Part shown: positions 44,301 through 53,104 of the stretch, piece after piece | How the letters are laid out: the number at the start of each line of letters is the position of its first letter | Position numbering within the stretch: position 1 is the stretch's first letter | Origin: Streptomyces sp. MNU76 | GTDB lineage: Bacteria > Actinomycetota > Actinomycetes > Streptomycetales > Streptomycetaceae | Assembly: GCF_020982545.1 (NCBI RefSeq) | Contig: NZ_JAJKLK010000003.1 | Location: 620,001 to 684,000 of the forward strand | DNA: 64,000 nucleotides | Direction of reading: 5' to 3' | Position numbers and translations under genes: made by a program | Notes under the pieces: model-generated | The model's input: the letters and a program-made list of their open reading frames with translations, nothing else | Told to the model about the DNA's origin: nothing | Databases searched by the model: none

Positions 44301-45140
44301 TCAGCGAGCCGCGCGGGCCTCCCGGGGGAGCCACTCGAAGGCCTCGGAGCTCGGCCGGTCGCCCGGCTTGTACTCCAGGCCGACCATGCCCTCGTAACCG
44401 GCCTTGCCCAGCTGGTCGAGGAGGTCTTCCAAGGGGACGGCCCCGGTGCCGGGGACGCCGCGGCCGGGGTTGTCGGCGATCTGCACATGCCCGGTCCGCC
44501 CGGTGTGCTCGGCGATCACCCGCGGGAGGTCCTCGCCGTTCATGGACAGGTGGTAGAGGTCCATCAGGAAGCGCGCGTTGCCGAGGCCCGAGGCCTCGTT
44601 GACCTTGTCGACGACGCCGACGGCGGCCGGGGCCGACACCAGGGGATAGAGCGGTGACTCCACCTTGTTCAGGGCCTCGATCAGCAGGATCGCGCCGATC
44701 CGGTCGGCGGCCCGCGCGGCCAGGACCAGGTGGTGCAGGGCCAGGGCGTCCTGCTCGGCCGGGTCCACACCGGCGACGCGGTTGCCGTACAGCGCGTTGA
44801 GCGCCCCGCAGCCGACGGACTCGGCGAACTCCGCGACCACGTCGACGTTGGCGCGGAAGCGCTCCGCTTCCTCGCCCGGGATCGACAGCGCGCCGCGGTC
44901 CGGTCCCGGCAGCACCCCCGAGTAGAAGTTCAGCCCGGTCAGCCGTACACCCGCGTCCTCGAACGAGCCCCGCAGGGCGTCGAGTTCGGACCGAGGGGGA
45001 GTGGGGGAGTCGACCCAGGGCCACCACAGCTCGACCGCGGTGAAGCCGGCCGCGGCGGCGGCCGCGGGGCGCTCCGGGAGCGGGAGTTCCGTGAAGAGGA
45101 TCGACAGGTTGACGGTGTAGCGCTGCTCCGCGAATCCCAT
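44301..45140 (-). CDS. hyi: Hydroxypyruvate isomerase
   Basis: The 279-residue TIM-barrel protein interconverts hydroxypyruvate and tartronate semialdehyde. Hyi hallmarks are the start YTVNLSILFTELPLPERPAAAAAAGF, FYSGVLPGPDRG, NALYGNR, a Glu in LIEALN and the late VGLEYKPGDRPSSEAFEWL. It lies upstream of glxR in the same operon. The promoter carries TTCCG-TATGA-TGGAA, nearly the same dyad as at gcl, which supports joint control by a glyoxylate/allantoin-responsive repressor. Confidence 0.94.
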   Translation of the reverse strand: MGFAEQRYTVNLSILFTELPLPERPAAAAAAGFTAVELWWPWVDSPTPPRSELDALRGSFEDAGVRLTGLNFYSGVLPGPDRGALSIPGEEAERFRANVDVVAEFAESVGCGALNALYGNRVAGVDPAEQDALALHHLVLAARAADRIGAILLIEALNKVESPLYPLVSAPAAVGVVDKVNEASGLGNARFLMDLYHLSMNGEDLPRVIAEHTGRTGHVQIADNPGRGVPGTGAVPLEDLLDQLGKAGYEGMVGLEYKPGDRPSSEAFEWLPREARAAR

Positions 45141-45191
45141 GGGGCCTCGGACGCTCCCTTCCGTGCACTCTCCGAGTTCAACCGGATTATA

Positions 45192-45206
45192 TTCCGTATG
45201 ATGGAA
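45192..45206. promoter_or_regulatory. Candidate operator of hyi-glxR, TTCCG-TATGA-TGGAA
   Basis: A 5-5-5 dyad with one imperfect pair lies 52 bases upstream of hyi in a locally AT-rich promoter. It matches the perfect dyad before gcl (18340-18354) in both arms except one base. Confidence 0.55.
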
Positions 45207-45306
45207 TTCAGTTTCTACCTAATGGAAGATTGCCGTCGGTGGCCGGAGCTTGTCAAGAGGGCTCGGTAGGGGCGTTCTCGGTTCGTTCTTCCGCGGTCCG
45301 GCGCCG

Positions 45307-46245
45307 TCAGGCGGTCAGCAACTCCACGCGGCGCATCACCTCCCGGCAGAACGCGCCCACCCCGTTCGGGTCGTCGGTGAACTGCGAGGGCTTGACGCAG
45401 AAGGTGGTGAAACCTTGGGCCATCTGCTCGGGGATGGCCTCGAGAGCCTGTGCCAGGTCGGCGCAGGAGCTGTCGTCGGGGAACACGGCGCGGGTGCCGC
45501 CGATCATCTCCAGGTCGGCGATGTCGCGGCCCGCGGCGGCCATCGCGGTCTCCAGCTTCCGCATGTGCTCGGGCGTCACCTTGCCCAGCGGGTTGAAGGC
45601 GTGGCCGTACCGGACGATCCTGCGGACCATCGCGTCGTGCATGCCCGCGCCGCCGAAGCACAGCCGGGGGCCGTCCGGACGGTGTGCCTTGGGCTCGAAG
45701 TAGACATCCTGGAAGGCGTAGTGGTCGCTCTCGTGGGACACGGGGGAAGGGCCCCACAACTTCGCCCAGATCTCCAGGTGTTCGTCGAGGAGCTTGCCAC
45801 GCCGGGAGAACGGGACACCGAGTGCCGCGTACTCGTCCCGGCTCCAGCTGACGTTGGGCAGCACGATCAGACGGCCCTCGGAGAGAAGGTCGAGGGTGCC
45901 GAGCTCACGGGCCAGGAGCAGGGGATGGCGCAGGGGAGCGATGACCGCCGACGCGGCCAGACGCACGCGCTCGGTGACGGCGGCGATCGCGCTGAGCAGC
46001 ATGAGCGAGTTGGGCCATGGGGTGTGGGGGTCCTGGTTGCCGGGCAGGGCGTAGTCGCGGGGGTTGCCCATCACACCGGCTGCTCCGGCGTCGGGGCCGA
46101 GCACGATGTGTTCGCTGATCATGACGGAGTCGAATCCGGCGTCCTCGGCCTCGCGGGCCCAGCGGATCACGGTCGGCAGATCCGCGCGGCCTGCGGTCAT
46201 GGTCCAGTTCTCGCTCAGGACGAGCTGCATGCGGGGAGTGGTCAT
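45307..46245 (-). CDS. LLM-class (F420- or FMN-dependent) oxidoreductase
   Basis: The 312-residue protein is a luciferase-like TIM-barrel enzyme: WAREAEDAGFDSVMISEHIV near the start, VRLAASAVIAPLRHPLLLAREL, and LCFGGAGMHDAMVRRIVRYGHAFNP. The group includes F420-dependent dehydrogenases and FMN-dependent monooxygenases; which one cannot be fixed. It is last in a leftward set with a P450 and a glutamine-synthetase-like gene, so it probably acts on the same amine-type substrate. Confidence 0.87.
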   Translation of the reverse strand: MTTPRMQLVLSENWTMTAGRADLPTVIRWAREAEDAGFDSVMISEHIVLGPDAGAAGVMGNPRDYALPGNQDPHTPWPNSLMLLSAIAAVTERVRLAASAVIAPLRHPLLLARELGTLDLLSEGRLIVLPNVSWSRDEYAALGVPFSRRGKLLDEHLEIWAKLWGPSPVSHESDHYAFQDVYFEPKAHRPDGPRLCFGGAGMHDAMVRRIVRYGHAFNPLGKVTPEHMRKLETAMAAAGRDIADLEMIGGTRAVFPDDSSCADLAQALEAIPEQMAQGFTTFCVKPSQFTDDPNGVGAFCREVMRRVELLTA

Positions 46246-46350
46246 CGTGGCGATCCTCGGGAGGAGTGCGTGTGAGGGCAGTCGTGAGGGGCGGCCACTC
46301 GGTCGGGTTCGGGCGTCCCGGCGGCCGCCCCCTCTGGACGGCTGGGTCAG

Positions 46351-46384
46351 GCGGTCAAGCGGTCAAGCGGTCGGGCGGTCAGGC
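46351..46384. repeat. Short tandem repeat of GCGGTCAA-like units
   Basis: Four to five units of eight bases (GCGGTCAA, GCGGTCAA, GCGGTCGG, GCGGTCAG, GCG) run through the stop codon of the P450 gene. Probably slippage; any functional role is doubtful. Confidence 0.6.
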
Positions 46385-47665
46385 GAGGGTGACCTCGACC
46401 GGCAGCTTCTTGATGCCGTTGACGAAGTTGGAACGTACGCGCGGGACTTCGCCCGTCAGACGGATGTCCGCGATCCTCGGGATGAGCTCCTCGAACATGA
46501 TGCGGATCTCGGTGCGGGCGAGCAGGTTGCCCAGGCACAGGTGCGGGCTGCCCTTGCCGAAGGTCACATGGTCGTTGTCGGCGCGGGTGACGTCGAAGTC
46601 GTACGGGTTGCCGAAGACCTCCTCGTCGCGGTTGCCGGAGGCGAACCACATGACGACCTTGTCGCCCTCCTTGATCCGCTTGCCGCCCAGTTCCACGTCA
46701 CGGGTCGCCGTGCGGCGGAAGTGGTAGACGGGCGACGCCCAGCGCAGGAACTCCTCCACCGCCGTCGGGATGAGGGAGGGGTCCTCCTGGAGCCGGGCCA
46801 GCTGCTCGGGGTGCTGGAGCAGGGCCAGCATGGAGTGGGTGATGGTGTGGCGGGTGGTCTCGTTGCCGGCCACGACGAGGAGCAGGAAGTAGTTGTCGAA
46901 GTCCTGCGGCGAGAGCGGTACACCGTCCTTCGGGGTGGTGTTCACCAGCTTGGACACCAGGTCGGTGCCGTCGCCGCCACGCCGCTGCCGGGCCAGCTCA
47001 CGGCCGTACTCGAAGACCTCCAGCGAGGCGGGCGAGCGGAACGGGAGGTGCCGGTACTGCTCGCTCTCCGCGCTGTGCAGCAGGACGTCGGCGTAGTCGG
47101 GGTCGGTGTTGCCGATGATGCGGTTGCCCCAGTCGATGAGCTGCTGGTTGTCCTCCGGGGGTACGTCGAGGAGGCGGGCGAGGACGTTGATGGGGAAGTC
47201 GGCGGAGACCTCCTTGACGAAGTCGAAGCTCCCCTTGGCGAGCGCCGCGTCCAGCGTGGTGGCGGTCAGGCCGCGCAGGAAGTCGGTGTAGCTGTTGATG
47301 ACGTTCGCGCCGAACTGGCGCTGGAGCAGGCTGCGCATGGCGCGGTGGCGGACGCCGTCCAGTTCCAGGATGGAGGCCCGTGTCTTGATCTGGTCCTCGT
47401 CGACCTCTTCGAGGTTCACGAACTTCATGGAGGTGAAGGTCTCGGCGTCGCGGTCGACGCGGGCGATGTCCGCGTGCCGGGTCACCGACCAGAAGCCGGA
47501 GTTGGGGGCGTCCTCGGGCTGCCAGTGCACCGGGTCCTGGTGGCGCAGGGTGTGGAACATGCGCCAGGGGGTGATGCCGTCGGTGAAGTTGTCGAGGTCG
47601 GCGAGGTTGACGTCCGCCAGCGGCATCGGCTCGTGCACGGCGGCGGTCGGGGTCTCGGTCGTCAT
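46379..47665 (-). CDS. Cytochrome P450, CYP124/CYP125-like heme motif
   Basis: The 428-residue P450 has the I-helix VVAGNETTRH (AGxxTT oxygen-activation motif), ExxR in EEFLRWASPVYHFRR and the heme-Cys loop FGKGSPHLCLGN. That loop has one residue more than the common FGxGxHxCxG, as in the actinobacterial CYP124/125 lipid and sterol group. Electrons could come from the ferredoxin and reductase at 49377-50785. I chose ATG 47665 (GGGAG 7 bases upstream); a GTG overlapping the preceding stop is possible. Substrate unknown. Confidence 0.9.
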   Translation of the reverse strand: MTTETPTAAVHEPMPLADVNLADLDNFTDGITPWRMFHTLRHQDPVHWQPEDAPNSGFWSVTRHADIARVDRDAETFTSMKFVNLEEVDEDQIKTRASILELDGVRHRAMRSLLQRQFGANVINSYTDFLRGLTATTLDAALAKGSFDFVKEVSADFPINVLARLLDVPPEDNQQLIDWGNRIIGNTDPDYADVLLHSAESEQYRHLPFRSPASLEVFEYGRELARQRRGGDGTDLVSKLVNTTPKDGVPLSPQDFDNYFLLLVVAGNETTRHTITHSMLALLQHPEQLARLQEDPSLIPTAVEEFLRWASPVYHFRRTATRDVELGGKRIKEGDKVVMWFASGNRDEEVFGNPYDFDVTRADNDHVTFGKGSPHLCLGNLLARTEIRIMFEELIPRIADIRLTGEVPRVRSNFVNGIKKLPVEVTLA

Positions 47666-47682
47666 CGGATGGCTCCCAGTCG

Positions 47683-49047
47683 TCACAGGTGGTAGGCGTA
47701 CTCGGTGAACTCCCAGTCGGTGACGTGCCGTTGGAAGCGTTCGATCTCGTTGCGCTTGTAGGAGAGGAAGGAGTCGGTGAAGTCCTTGCCGAGGACGTCG
47801 GTCAGTTCCGTGTCCGCTTCCAGGGCGTCCAGCGCGGCCGGCAGGCTCATGGGCAGCACGGCCGCCCTGGCGGTGTCGTAGCCGTACCCCTCCAAGGGGG
47901 CGGGGGGCTCCTCGCCGGCCAGGACCCCGAGCAGTGCGGCGGCGATCGCGCCCGCGATCAGCAGGTACGGGTTGGCGCTGGCGTCACCCAGGCGCAGTTC
48001 GAGTCGGGCGCCGGAGCCGCGCTCGGGCGGGATGCGGACCATGGCGCTGCGGTTGTCCAGGCCCCAGTCGATCAGCCAGGGCGCGAGGGTGTCCGGGCCG
48101 AAACGCTTGTAGGAGTTCACGGTCGGGTTGGCCAGTGCGGCCAGGGCCGGGGCGTGGGCGAGGACGCCGGCGACGGCGTGGCGTGCGGTGGCGGACAGCC
48201 CGTACGGCCCGGCGGGACCGTCGAAGGCGTTACCGGCGCCTGCCTCGTCGGAGCTGTCGCAGGACAGATGGAGGTGGAAACCGGAGCCGCCGGCGTCGTT
48301 GAACGGCTTGGCCATGAAGGTGGCGAGTTTCCCCTCCTTCCGGGCCAGCTCCTTGATGGCGGACTTGAAGCGGAAGGCGCGGTCCGCGGCGGACAGGGCG
48401 TCGGAGTGGGTGAGGTTGATCTCGAACTGGCCCCCGTCGAACTCGTGGTTTCCGCTGGTCACGCCGATGTTCATGTCCCGCAGCAGACGCAGCGTGCGGA
48501 GCAGGTGATTGTCGCCGTCGGCGCGCAGGCCGGCGGTGTAGACGACGCCGGCGGCGCCCGAGTAACGCTTCCAGCCGCTCGGGGAGGCCGGGTCCTCGTC
48601 GCAGAGGAAGTACTCGAGCTCGGGGCCGACCACCGGACGCAGGCCGTGTTCGGCACACCGGGCGAGGACGGTGCGCAGCAGATCGCGGGGTGACTCCGGT
48701 GCGGGCAGGCCGGTGGCCGGGTCGGTGACCTCGGCGAGGCAGGACGCGACGCCGGGTTCCCAGGGGAGAGGGACCAGGGTGTCGAGGTCCGGTCGCACGG
48801 TGACGTCGGGCAGGCCGGCGTCGAGACCGCCGGAGACGGGGACCACGTCGCCCTGGGGGCTGGTGTGGTAGACGGCCCGGCAGAAGGCCAGGCCGTGGTC
48901 ACACGCCGACGGCAGGTGGTCCAGCAGGATGTCGCGTGCGCGGTCGGTGCCGATGAGATCGGGATAGGTCACGCGCACCACGTCGATGCCCTCGGCGGCG
49001 AGCCGCTGCATGTGCTGACGGAGGCTGGGGGTTGGGGCTGCGCTCAC
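47683..49047 (-). CDS. Glutamine-synthetase-like gamma-glutamylamide ligase
   Basis: The 454-residue protein has GS fold motifs: GPELEYFL (metal site), EFDGGQFEIN, AKPFNDAGGSGFHLHLS (with the nucleotide-site His), and NSYKR...RIPPERGSGARLELRLGDASANPYL. The last matches the PuuA/GlnA3 group, which glutamylates amines, rather than true glutamine synthetase. GTG 49047 has GAGGAG upstream; longer starts lack support. PuuC-, PuuD- and PuuP-like genes lie at 57385-61170, so the enzyme may attach glutamate to a polyamine or an aromatic amine before oxidation. Confidence 0.85.
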   Translation of the reverse strand: MSAAPTPSLRQHMQRLAAEGIDVVRVTYPDLIGTDRARDILLDHLPSACDHGLAFCRAVYHTSPQGDVVPVSGGLDAGLPDVTVRPDLDTLVPLPWEPGVASCLAEVTDPATGLPAPESPRDLLRTVLARCAEHGLRPVVGPELEYFLCDEDPASPSGWKRYSGAAGVVYTAGLRADGDNHLLRTLRLLRDMNIGVTSGNHEFDGGQFEINLTHSDALSAADRAFRFKSAIKELARKEGKLATFMAKPFNDAGGSGFHLHLSCDSSDEAGAGNAFDGPAGPYGLSATARHAVAGVLAHAPALAALANPTVNSYKRFGPDTLAPWLIDWGLDNRSAMVRIPPERGSGARLELRLGDASANPYLLIAGAIAAALLGVLAGEEPPAPLEGYGYDTARAAVLPMSLPAALDALEADTELTDVLGKDFTDSFLSYKRNEIERFQRHVTDWEFTEYAYHL

Positions 49048-49376
49048 CGATGTCTCCTCGGGCGCTAGGGGTGTGGATCGTGAGGGAGTCAGAGGGCCGG
49101 TACGGGTGGGGGTGCGGCGTACGGACGGCTTGTTTGATGCCAAACGGTAAGAGTGCTGCGAACGCCCCGCAAGGGGGCAGGAAAAAAATTATCCGCATGG
49201 ATAGGTATTGACCAGAGCTTGGCGGCTTCCTATGTTGTTTGAAGCCAAATGAGTAAGGGTCCGGTCAGTCGGCCGGGCTCTTGGCCGGGGCCCGGCCGAC
49301 CGTGATTCGACGGCGGTCGGGCCCCTCTTCCTCCCTTCCTCCCGCCCCGACGCCCTCACCTCCAGGAGGACCGGCC
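49048..49376. promoter_or_regulatory. Divergent promoter with two kinds of operator
   Basis: For the rightward operon TTGACC (49208-49213), 17 bases, then TATGTT (49231-49236) form a good sigma-70-type promoter. The dyad TATCC-GCAT-GGATA (49190-49203) sits just upstream of it and recurs before the P450 at 55750. GTTTGATGCCAAACGG (49132-49147), near the GS-like gene, and GTTTGAAGCCAAATGA (49237-49252), right after the -10 box, resemble elements before the permease and dehydrogenase genes at 57385 and 58961. Confidence 0.6.
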
Positions 49377-49565
49377 ATGAAGGTCGTCGTCGACATGAAC
49401 AAGTGCCAGGACCACGGCCAGTGCGTCTTCGCCGCCCCCGATGTCTTCTCCATGGACGACAGCGGCCACCTGGCCTACGTCTCCGACCCCGACGACGCGC
49501 TGCGCGACGAGGTCGAGGAAGCCGCCGACGTGTGCCCGCTCCAGGCCATCCGTATCGAGGGATGA
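49377..49565 (+). CDS. Small [3Fe-4S]-type ferredoxin
   Basis: The 62-residue protein has Cys10 and Cys16 in CQDHGQC and a late CPLQAI, the three-cysteine pattern (CxxHxxC-type gap, then CP) of actinobacterial P450-partner ferredoxins. AGGAGGA precedes the ATG. The stop overlaps the reductase start (ATGA). It should carry electrons from the adjacent reductase to one of the P450s. Confidence 0.93.
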   Translation: MKVVVDMNKCQDHGQCVFAAPDVFSMDDSGHLAYVSDPDDALRDEVEEAADVCPLQAIRIEG

Positions 49566-50785
49566 CCATGACGCCGAGGAGTGCACGCATCGTCGTGGCC
49601 GGCGCCTCCATGGCCGGCCTGCGCGCGGCCGAGCAGTTGCGGGCCGCCGGCTGGACCGGAGCCATCACGCTCGTCGGTGACGAGCCGCACATGCCCTACA
49701 ACCGGCCGCCCCTGTCCAAGGAGGTCCTGGCCGGCAAGGCGCCCTTCGAGTCCCTCGCCTTCCGCCCGCGGGCGAGCGTGGCCGACGCGGAGTGGCGGCT
49801 GGGCACCAGGGTCGTCGCCGCGCGGCTCGCTGAGAACATCGTCGAGTTCGACGACGGCGAGGCGCTCTCGTACGACGGACTGGTCGTCGCCACCGGAATG
49901 CGGCCCCGGCGCCTGCGCTGCCCCGGCCCGCTCGCGGGCCGGCACACGGTCCGCACCATCGACGACGCGCAGGGCCTGCGGCAGGCCCTCACCAGGCCCG
50001 GAGCCCGGGTGGTCGTCGTCGGAGGCGGCTTCATCGGCTGCGAGGTCGCGGCCACCGCCGTCGCTCTGGGCGCCCGCGAGGTGACCGTCGTCGACCCGCT
50101 GCCCCTGCCGATGGTCGGCCCCCTCGGCGAGCTCCTCGCCAAGGCCCTGCTGAAGCGCCACGAAGAGCGCGGTGTGCGCTTCGCCCTCGGCACGGGCGTG
50201 ACCGGCTTCACCGGCGACGACCACGTCACCGGCGTCGCCCTCGCCGACGGCACCGTCCTGCCCGCCGACGTGGTGGTCGAGTCGGTCGGCTCGGTCGCCA
50301 ACACCGAATGGCTGGACGGCAACGGCCTCGACCTGAGCGACGGCGTGCCCACCGACGAGCACCTGCGCGTCGGCGGACGGCCCGACGTGGTGGCCGTCGG
50401 CGACGTCGCCCGCTTCCCCAACGCCCGCTACGACGGCGTACCGCGCCGTGTGGAGCACTGGTGCATCCCCACGGACACCGCCAAGCACGCCGCGAAGACC
50501 CTCGTCGCCGCGTTGACCGGCGCCGGCCACGAGCTGTCCCCGTTCGCGCCGCTGCCCACCTTCTGGAGCGACCAGCACGACTTCCGCCTGCAGTCCTTCG
50601 GGGCGCCGGCACTCGGCAAGGAGGACGTGCGCGTACTGGAAGGCGACCTCGACGGTGACGTCGTCGTCGGCTACCACGCCGCCGGCCGGCTGGCCGGTGT
50701 CGTCGCCCTCGGCGGCCAGGCCGCGGCGGCCGCCGCCTCCCGCTACCGCGCCGAACTGCTCAAGCAGCCCGCCCTCTCCGCCTAA
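49562..50785 (+). CDS. FAD-dependent ferredoxin reductase
   Basis: The 407-residue protein resembles putidaredoxin-reductase-type enzymes: VVAGASMAGLRAAEQLR (FAD Rossmann), PYNRPPLSKEVL, LVVATGMRPRRL, VVVVGGGFIGCEVAATA (NAD(P)H Rossmann), and VVAVGDVARFPN (late FAD motif). It passes electrons from NAD(P)H to ferredoxin. The ATG overlaps the ferredoxin stop. With the ferredoxin it forms a complete electron-transfer pair for the neighbouring P450s. Confidence 0.93.
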   Translation: MTMTPRSARIVVAGASMAGLRAAEQLRAAGWTGAITLVGDEPHMPYNRPPLSKEVLAGKAPFESLAFRPRASVADAEWRLGTRVVAARLAENIVEFDDGEALSYDGLVVATGMRPRRLRCPGPLAGRHTVRTIDDAQGLRQALTRPGARVVVVGGGFIGCEVAATAVALGAREVTVVDPLPLPMVGPLGELLAKALLKRHEERGVRFALGTGVTGFTGDDHVTGVALADGTVLPADVVVESVGSVANTEWLDGNGLDLSDGVPTDEHLRVGGRPDVVAVGDVARFPNARYDGVPRRVEHWCIPTDTAKHAAKTLVAALTGAGHELSPFAPLPTFWSDQHDFRLQSFGAPALGKEDVRVLEGDLDGDVVVGYHAAGRLAGVVALGGQAAAAAASRYRAELLKQPALSA

Positions 50786-50799
50786 GGACCTTGCTGATC

Positions 50800-51606
50800 A
50801 TGACCACCGTCCGTGGATTCTTCTTCCCCAAGACGGCGAGCGGAGCCTCGTCGCTGATCCCCTCACCGCCCTACCGGTACTCCGGGGACCTGCTCACCGT
50901 CGAGTACCGCACCGACCCGGCCCGCGTGCGTGAACTGCTTCCCGAGCCCCTGGAGCTCGCCGACGAGGACCCGGGCGCGGTGGCGCTGATCTGGGCCGAC
51001 TGGCAGTCCTGCTCGGCGTCCGGCGAGGAACTGCTCGACCCGGTGCTCTCCCAGTACAAGGAGGCCTTCGCGGTGGTCCGCTGCAAGTACCGCGGGCAGA
51101 CGTACTCGCGCTGCGTCTACATCTGGGTCGACAAGGACTTCGCGATCGCCCGCGGCCTGCACCAGGGCTACCCGAAGAAGCTCGGCTCGATCCACCAGAC
51201 GCGCCCGCACCCGTACGGCCCCGCACCGCGCATCGAGGCGGGAGCCCGTTTCGGCGCCACGCTCGCCGCCGCCGACCGGCGCCTCGCCCACACCGTGGTC
51301 ACCCTGCGCGAACCGTCGGAGACGAACGGCTTCGTCAACGCCCACCCGATGGCCCACCACCGCTGGCTGCCCTCCATCGAGAAGGGCAAGGGCCTCGCCC
51401 TGGACGAGCTGATCGAGTCGGGCGCCGCGTCCTTCGAGGCGGGACAGGCCTGGCGCGGCGACGCCGAGCTGGAGCTGTTCGAGGCGCCCACCGAAGAACT
51501 GGCCCGCCTGGAGATCCACGAGCCGATCGCCGCCTACTACCGCCAGGTCGGCGTCGTCTGGGACGGCGGCCGACTGCTGGAATCCGGCACCTCCGGCGCC
51601 GAGTAG
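50800..51606 (+). CDS. Acetoacetate-decarboxylase-superfamily protein
   Basis: The 268-residue protein has the superfamily pattern: YRTDPARVRELLPEPLEL, YKEAFAVVRCKYRGQTYSRCVYIWVD, and GYPKKLG carrying the Lys that forms a Schiff base in acetoacetate decarboxylase. Members also include cyclases, dehydratases and enzymes of unknown function. In this operon of ring-cleavage genes it might decarboxylate or tautomerise a beta-keto or oxo-enoate product. AAGGA lies 11 bases before ATG 50800; a TTG at 50791 is in frame. Confidence 0.82.
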   Translation: MTTVRGFFFPKTASGASSLIPSPPYRYSGDLLTVEYRTDPARVRELLPEPLELADEDPGAVALIWADWQSCSASGEELLDPVLSQYKEAFAVVRCKYRGQTYSRCVYIWVDKDFAIARGLHQGYPKKLGSIHQTRPHPYGPAPRIEAGARFGATLAAADRRLAHTVVTLREPSETNGFVNAHPMAHHRWLPSIEKGKGLALDELIESGAASFEAGQAWRGDAELELFEAPTEELARLEIHEPIAAYYRQVGVVWDGGRLLESGTSGAE

Positions 51607-51640
51607 ACCCCACCACCTCGTGAGACCGGAGGAACAGAGC

Positions 51641-53104
51641 ATGAGCGAACACACCATCACCGTGGCCGGGGTCACCGTCGACACCCGGCACTGGATCGGC
51701 GGCGAGCGCGTCGCCTCTACACAGACGTTCGAGGACGTCTCGCCCATCGACGGCGACACGATCGGTCACATCTCCCGGGGCACGCCCATGGAGGCGGCCG
51801 CTGCCGTGGCCGCCGCGAAGGCCGCGTTCCCCGCCTGGGCCGCCACCTCCCACGCGCAGCGCGCCCGCATCCTGCACGCGATCGCCGACGGGGTCGAGAA
51901 GCGCATCGAAGAGCTCGCCATCGTCGAGACCACCGACAACGGAGCCCTGCTGCGCTCCCACCGCCGCGGAGTGATGCCGCGGGTCGCCCACAACTTCCGC
52001 TTCTTCGCGGACTGGCTGCTCCAACTGGAGCACGAGGACTTCGACACGCGCGGCCACACCAACCACGTCAGCTGGGACCCGGCCGGGCCCTGCGTCCTGA
52101 TCACCCCGTGGAACGCCCCGCTCATGCTGGCCACGTGGAAGGTCGCCCCGGCGCTGGCCGCCGGGAACACGGTGGTGCTGAAGCCGGCCGAGTGGTCGCC
52201 GCTGACCGCCTCCCTGCTGGCCGACATCGCCGCCGAGGCGGGGCTCCCGGCGGGTGTCCTGAACGTCGTCCAGGGCTACGGCTCCGAGATCGGCGACGCG
52301 CTGACCTCGCACCCGGACGTGCGCCGCATCAGCTTCACCGGCTCGGTGCCCACGGCCAAGCGCATCGCGGAGTCGGCGGCCGCGCAGCTCACGCCCCTGA
52401 GTCTCGAACTGGGCGGGAAGTCGCCGTTGCTGGTGTTCGCCGACGCGGACCTGGACCTCGCCGTCGACCTGGCGGTGGAGCAGTACGACAACGCCGGCCA
52501 GGTGTGCCTGGCGGGCACCCGGCTGCTGGTCGAGGAGGCGGTCGTGGAGGAGTTCACGCGCCGGTTCGTCGAGAAGGCGAGCGCGCTGAAGCAGGGCGAT
52601 CCGCGCCACGAGACCACCGACATAGGGCCCAACATCCACCCCCGCCAGCTGGAGAAGATCGACGGGTTCGTGCAGCGGGCCGTGGCGGCCGGTGCCCGCG
52701 CCGTCATCGGCGGCCACCGGGGGGACGGCCAGTACTACGCGCCCACCCTGCTCACCGATGTCGCCCAGGACTCCGAGATCGTGCAGGAGGAGGTCTTCGG
52801 CCCTGTCCTGACGCTGCAGACCTTCACGGACGAGGAGGAGGCCGTCCGGCTCGCCAACGGCACCCGCTTCGGGCTGGCCGCCACCGTCTTCACGGGCGAC
52901 CCCGAGCGCGCCGAGCGCGTCACCGCGCGCCTGGTCGCGGGCACGGTGTGGGTGAACTGCTTCTTCGTCCGCGACCTGCAGGCCCCCTTCGGCGGCTCCC
53001 GGCTCTCCGGCGTCGGCCGCGAGGGCGGCACCTGGAGCTTCGACTTCTACTGCGACGTCAAGAACACCGTGACCGCACCGAACGGATGGACAAACCATGG
53101 GTGA
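51641..53104 (+). CDS. Aldehyde dehydrogenase, HpaE-like
   Basis: The 487-residue NAD-dependent dehydrogenase has the PWNAPLMLATWKVAPAL cofactor region, FTGSV, the general-base Glu in LELGGK, and catalytic Cys in GQVCLAGTR. Overall it resembles 5-carboxymethyl-2-hydroxymuconate semialdehyde dehydrogenase (HpaE) and related ring-cleavage semialdehyde dehydrogenases. It is directly followed, with 8-base overlap, by an extradiol dioxygenase whose product would be its substrate. CGGAGGAAC precedes the ATG. Confidence 0.9.
   Translation: MSEHTITVAGVTVDTRHWIGGERVASTQTFEDVSPIDGDTIGHISRGTPMEAAAAVAAAKAAFPAWAATSHAQRARILHAIADGVEKRIEELAIVETTDNGALLRSHRRGVMPRVAHNFRFFADWLLQLEHEDFDTRGHTNHVSWDPAGPCVLITPWNAPLMLATWKVAPALAAGNTVVLKPAEWSPLTASLLADIAAEAGLPAGVLNVVQGYGSEIGDALTSHPDVRRISFTGSVPTAKRIAESAAAQLTPLSLELGGKSPLLVFADADLDLAVDLAVEQYDNAGQVCLAGTRLLVEEAVVEEFTRRFVEKASALKQGDPRHETTDIGPNIHPRQLEKIDGFVQRAVAAGARAVIGGHRGDGQYYAPTLLTDVAQDSEIVQEEVFGPVLTLQTFTDEEEAVRLANGTRFGLAATVFTGDPERAERVTARLVAGTVWVNCFFVRDLQAPFGGSRLSGVGREGGTWSFDFYCDVKNTVTAPNGWTNHG

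Noticed and set aside
42814..44397. Long plus-strand open frame opposite glxR
   Set aside because: It is the antisense shadow of glxR and of GC-rich junction DNA; glxR has clear family motifs on the minus strand.
46351..46384. GCGGTCAA repeat as a protein-binding array
   Set aside because: It overlaps the stop codon of the P450 gene and is short; replication slippage explains it.
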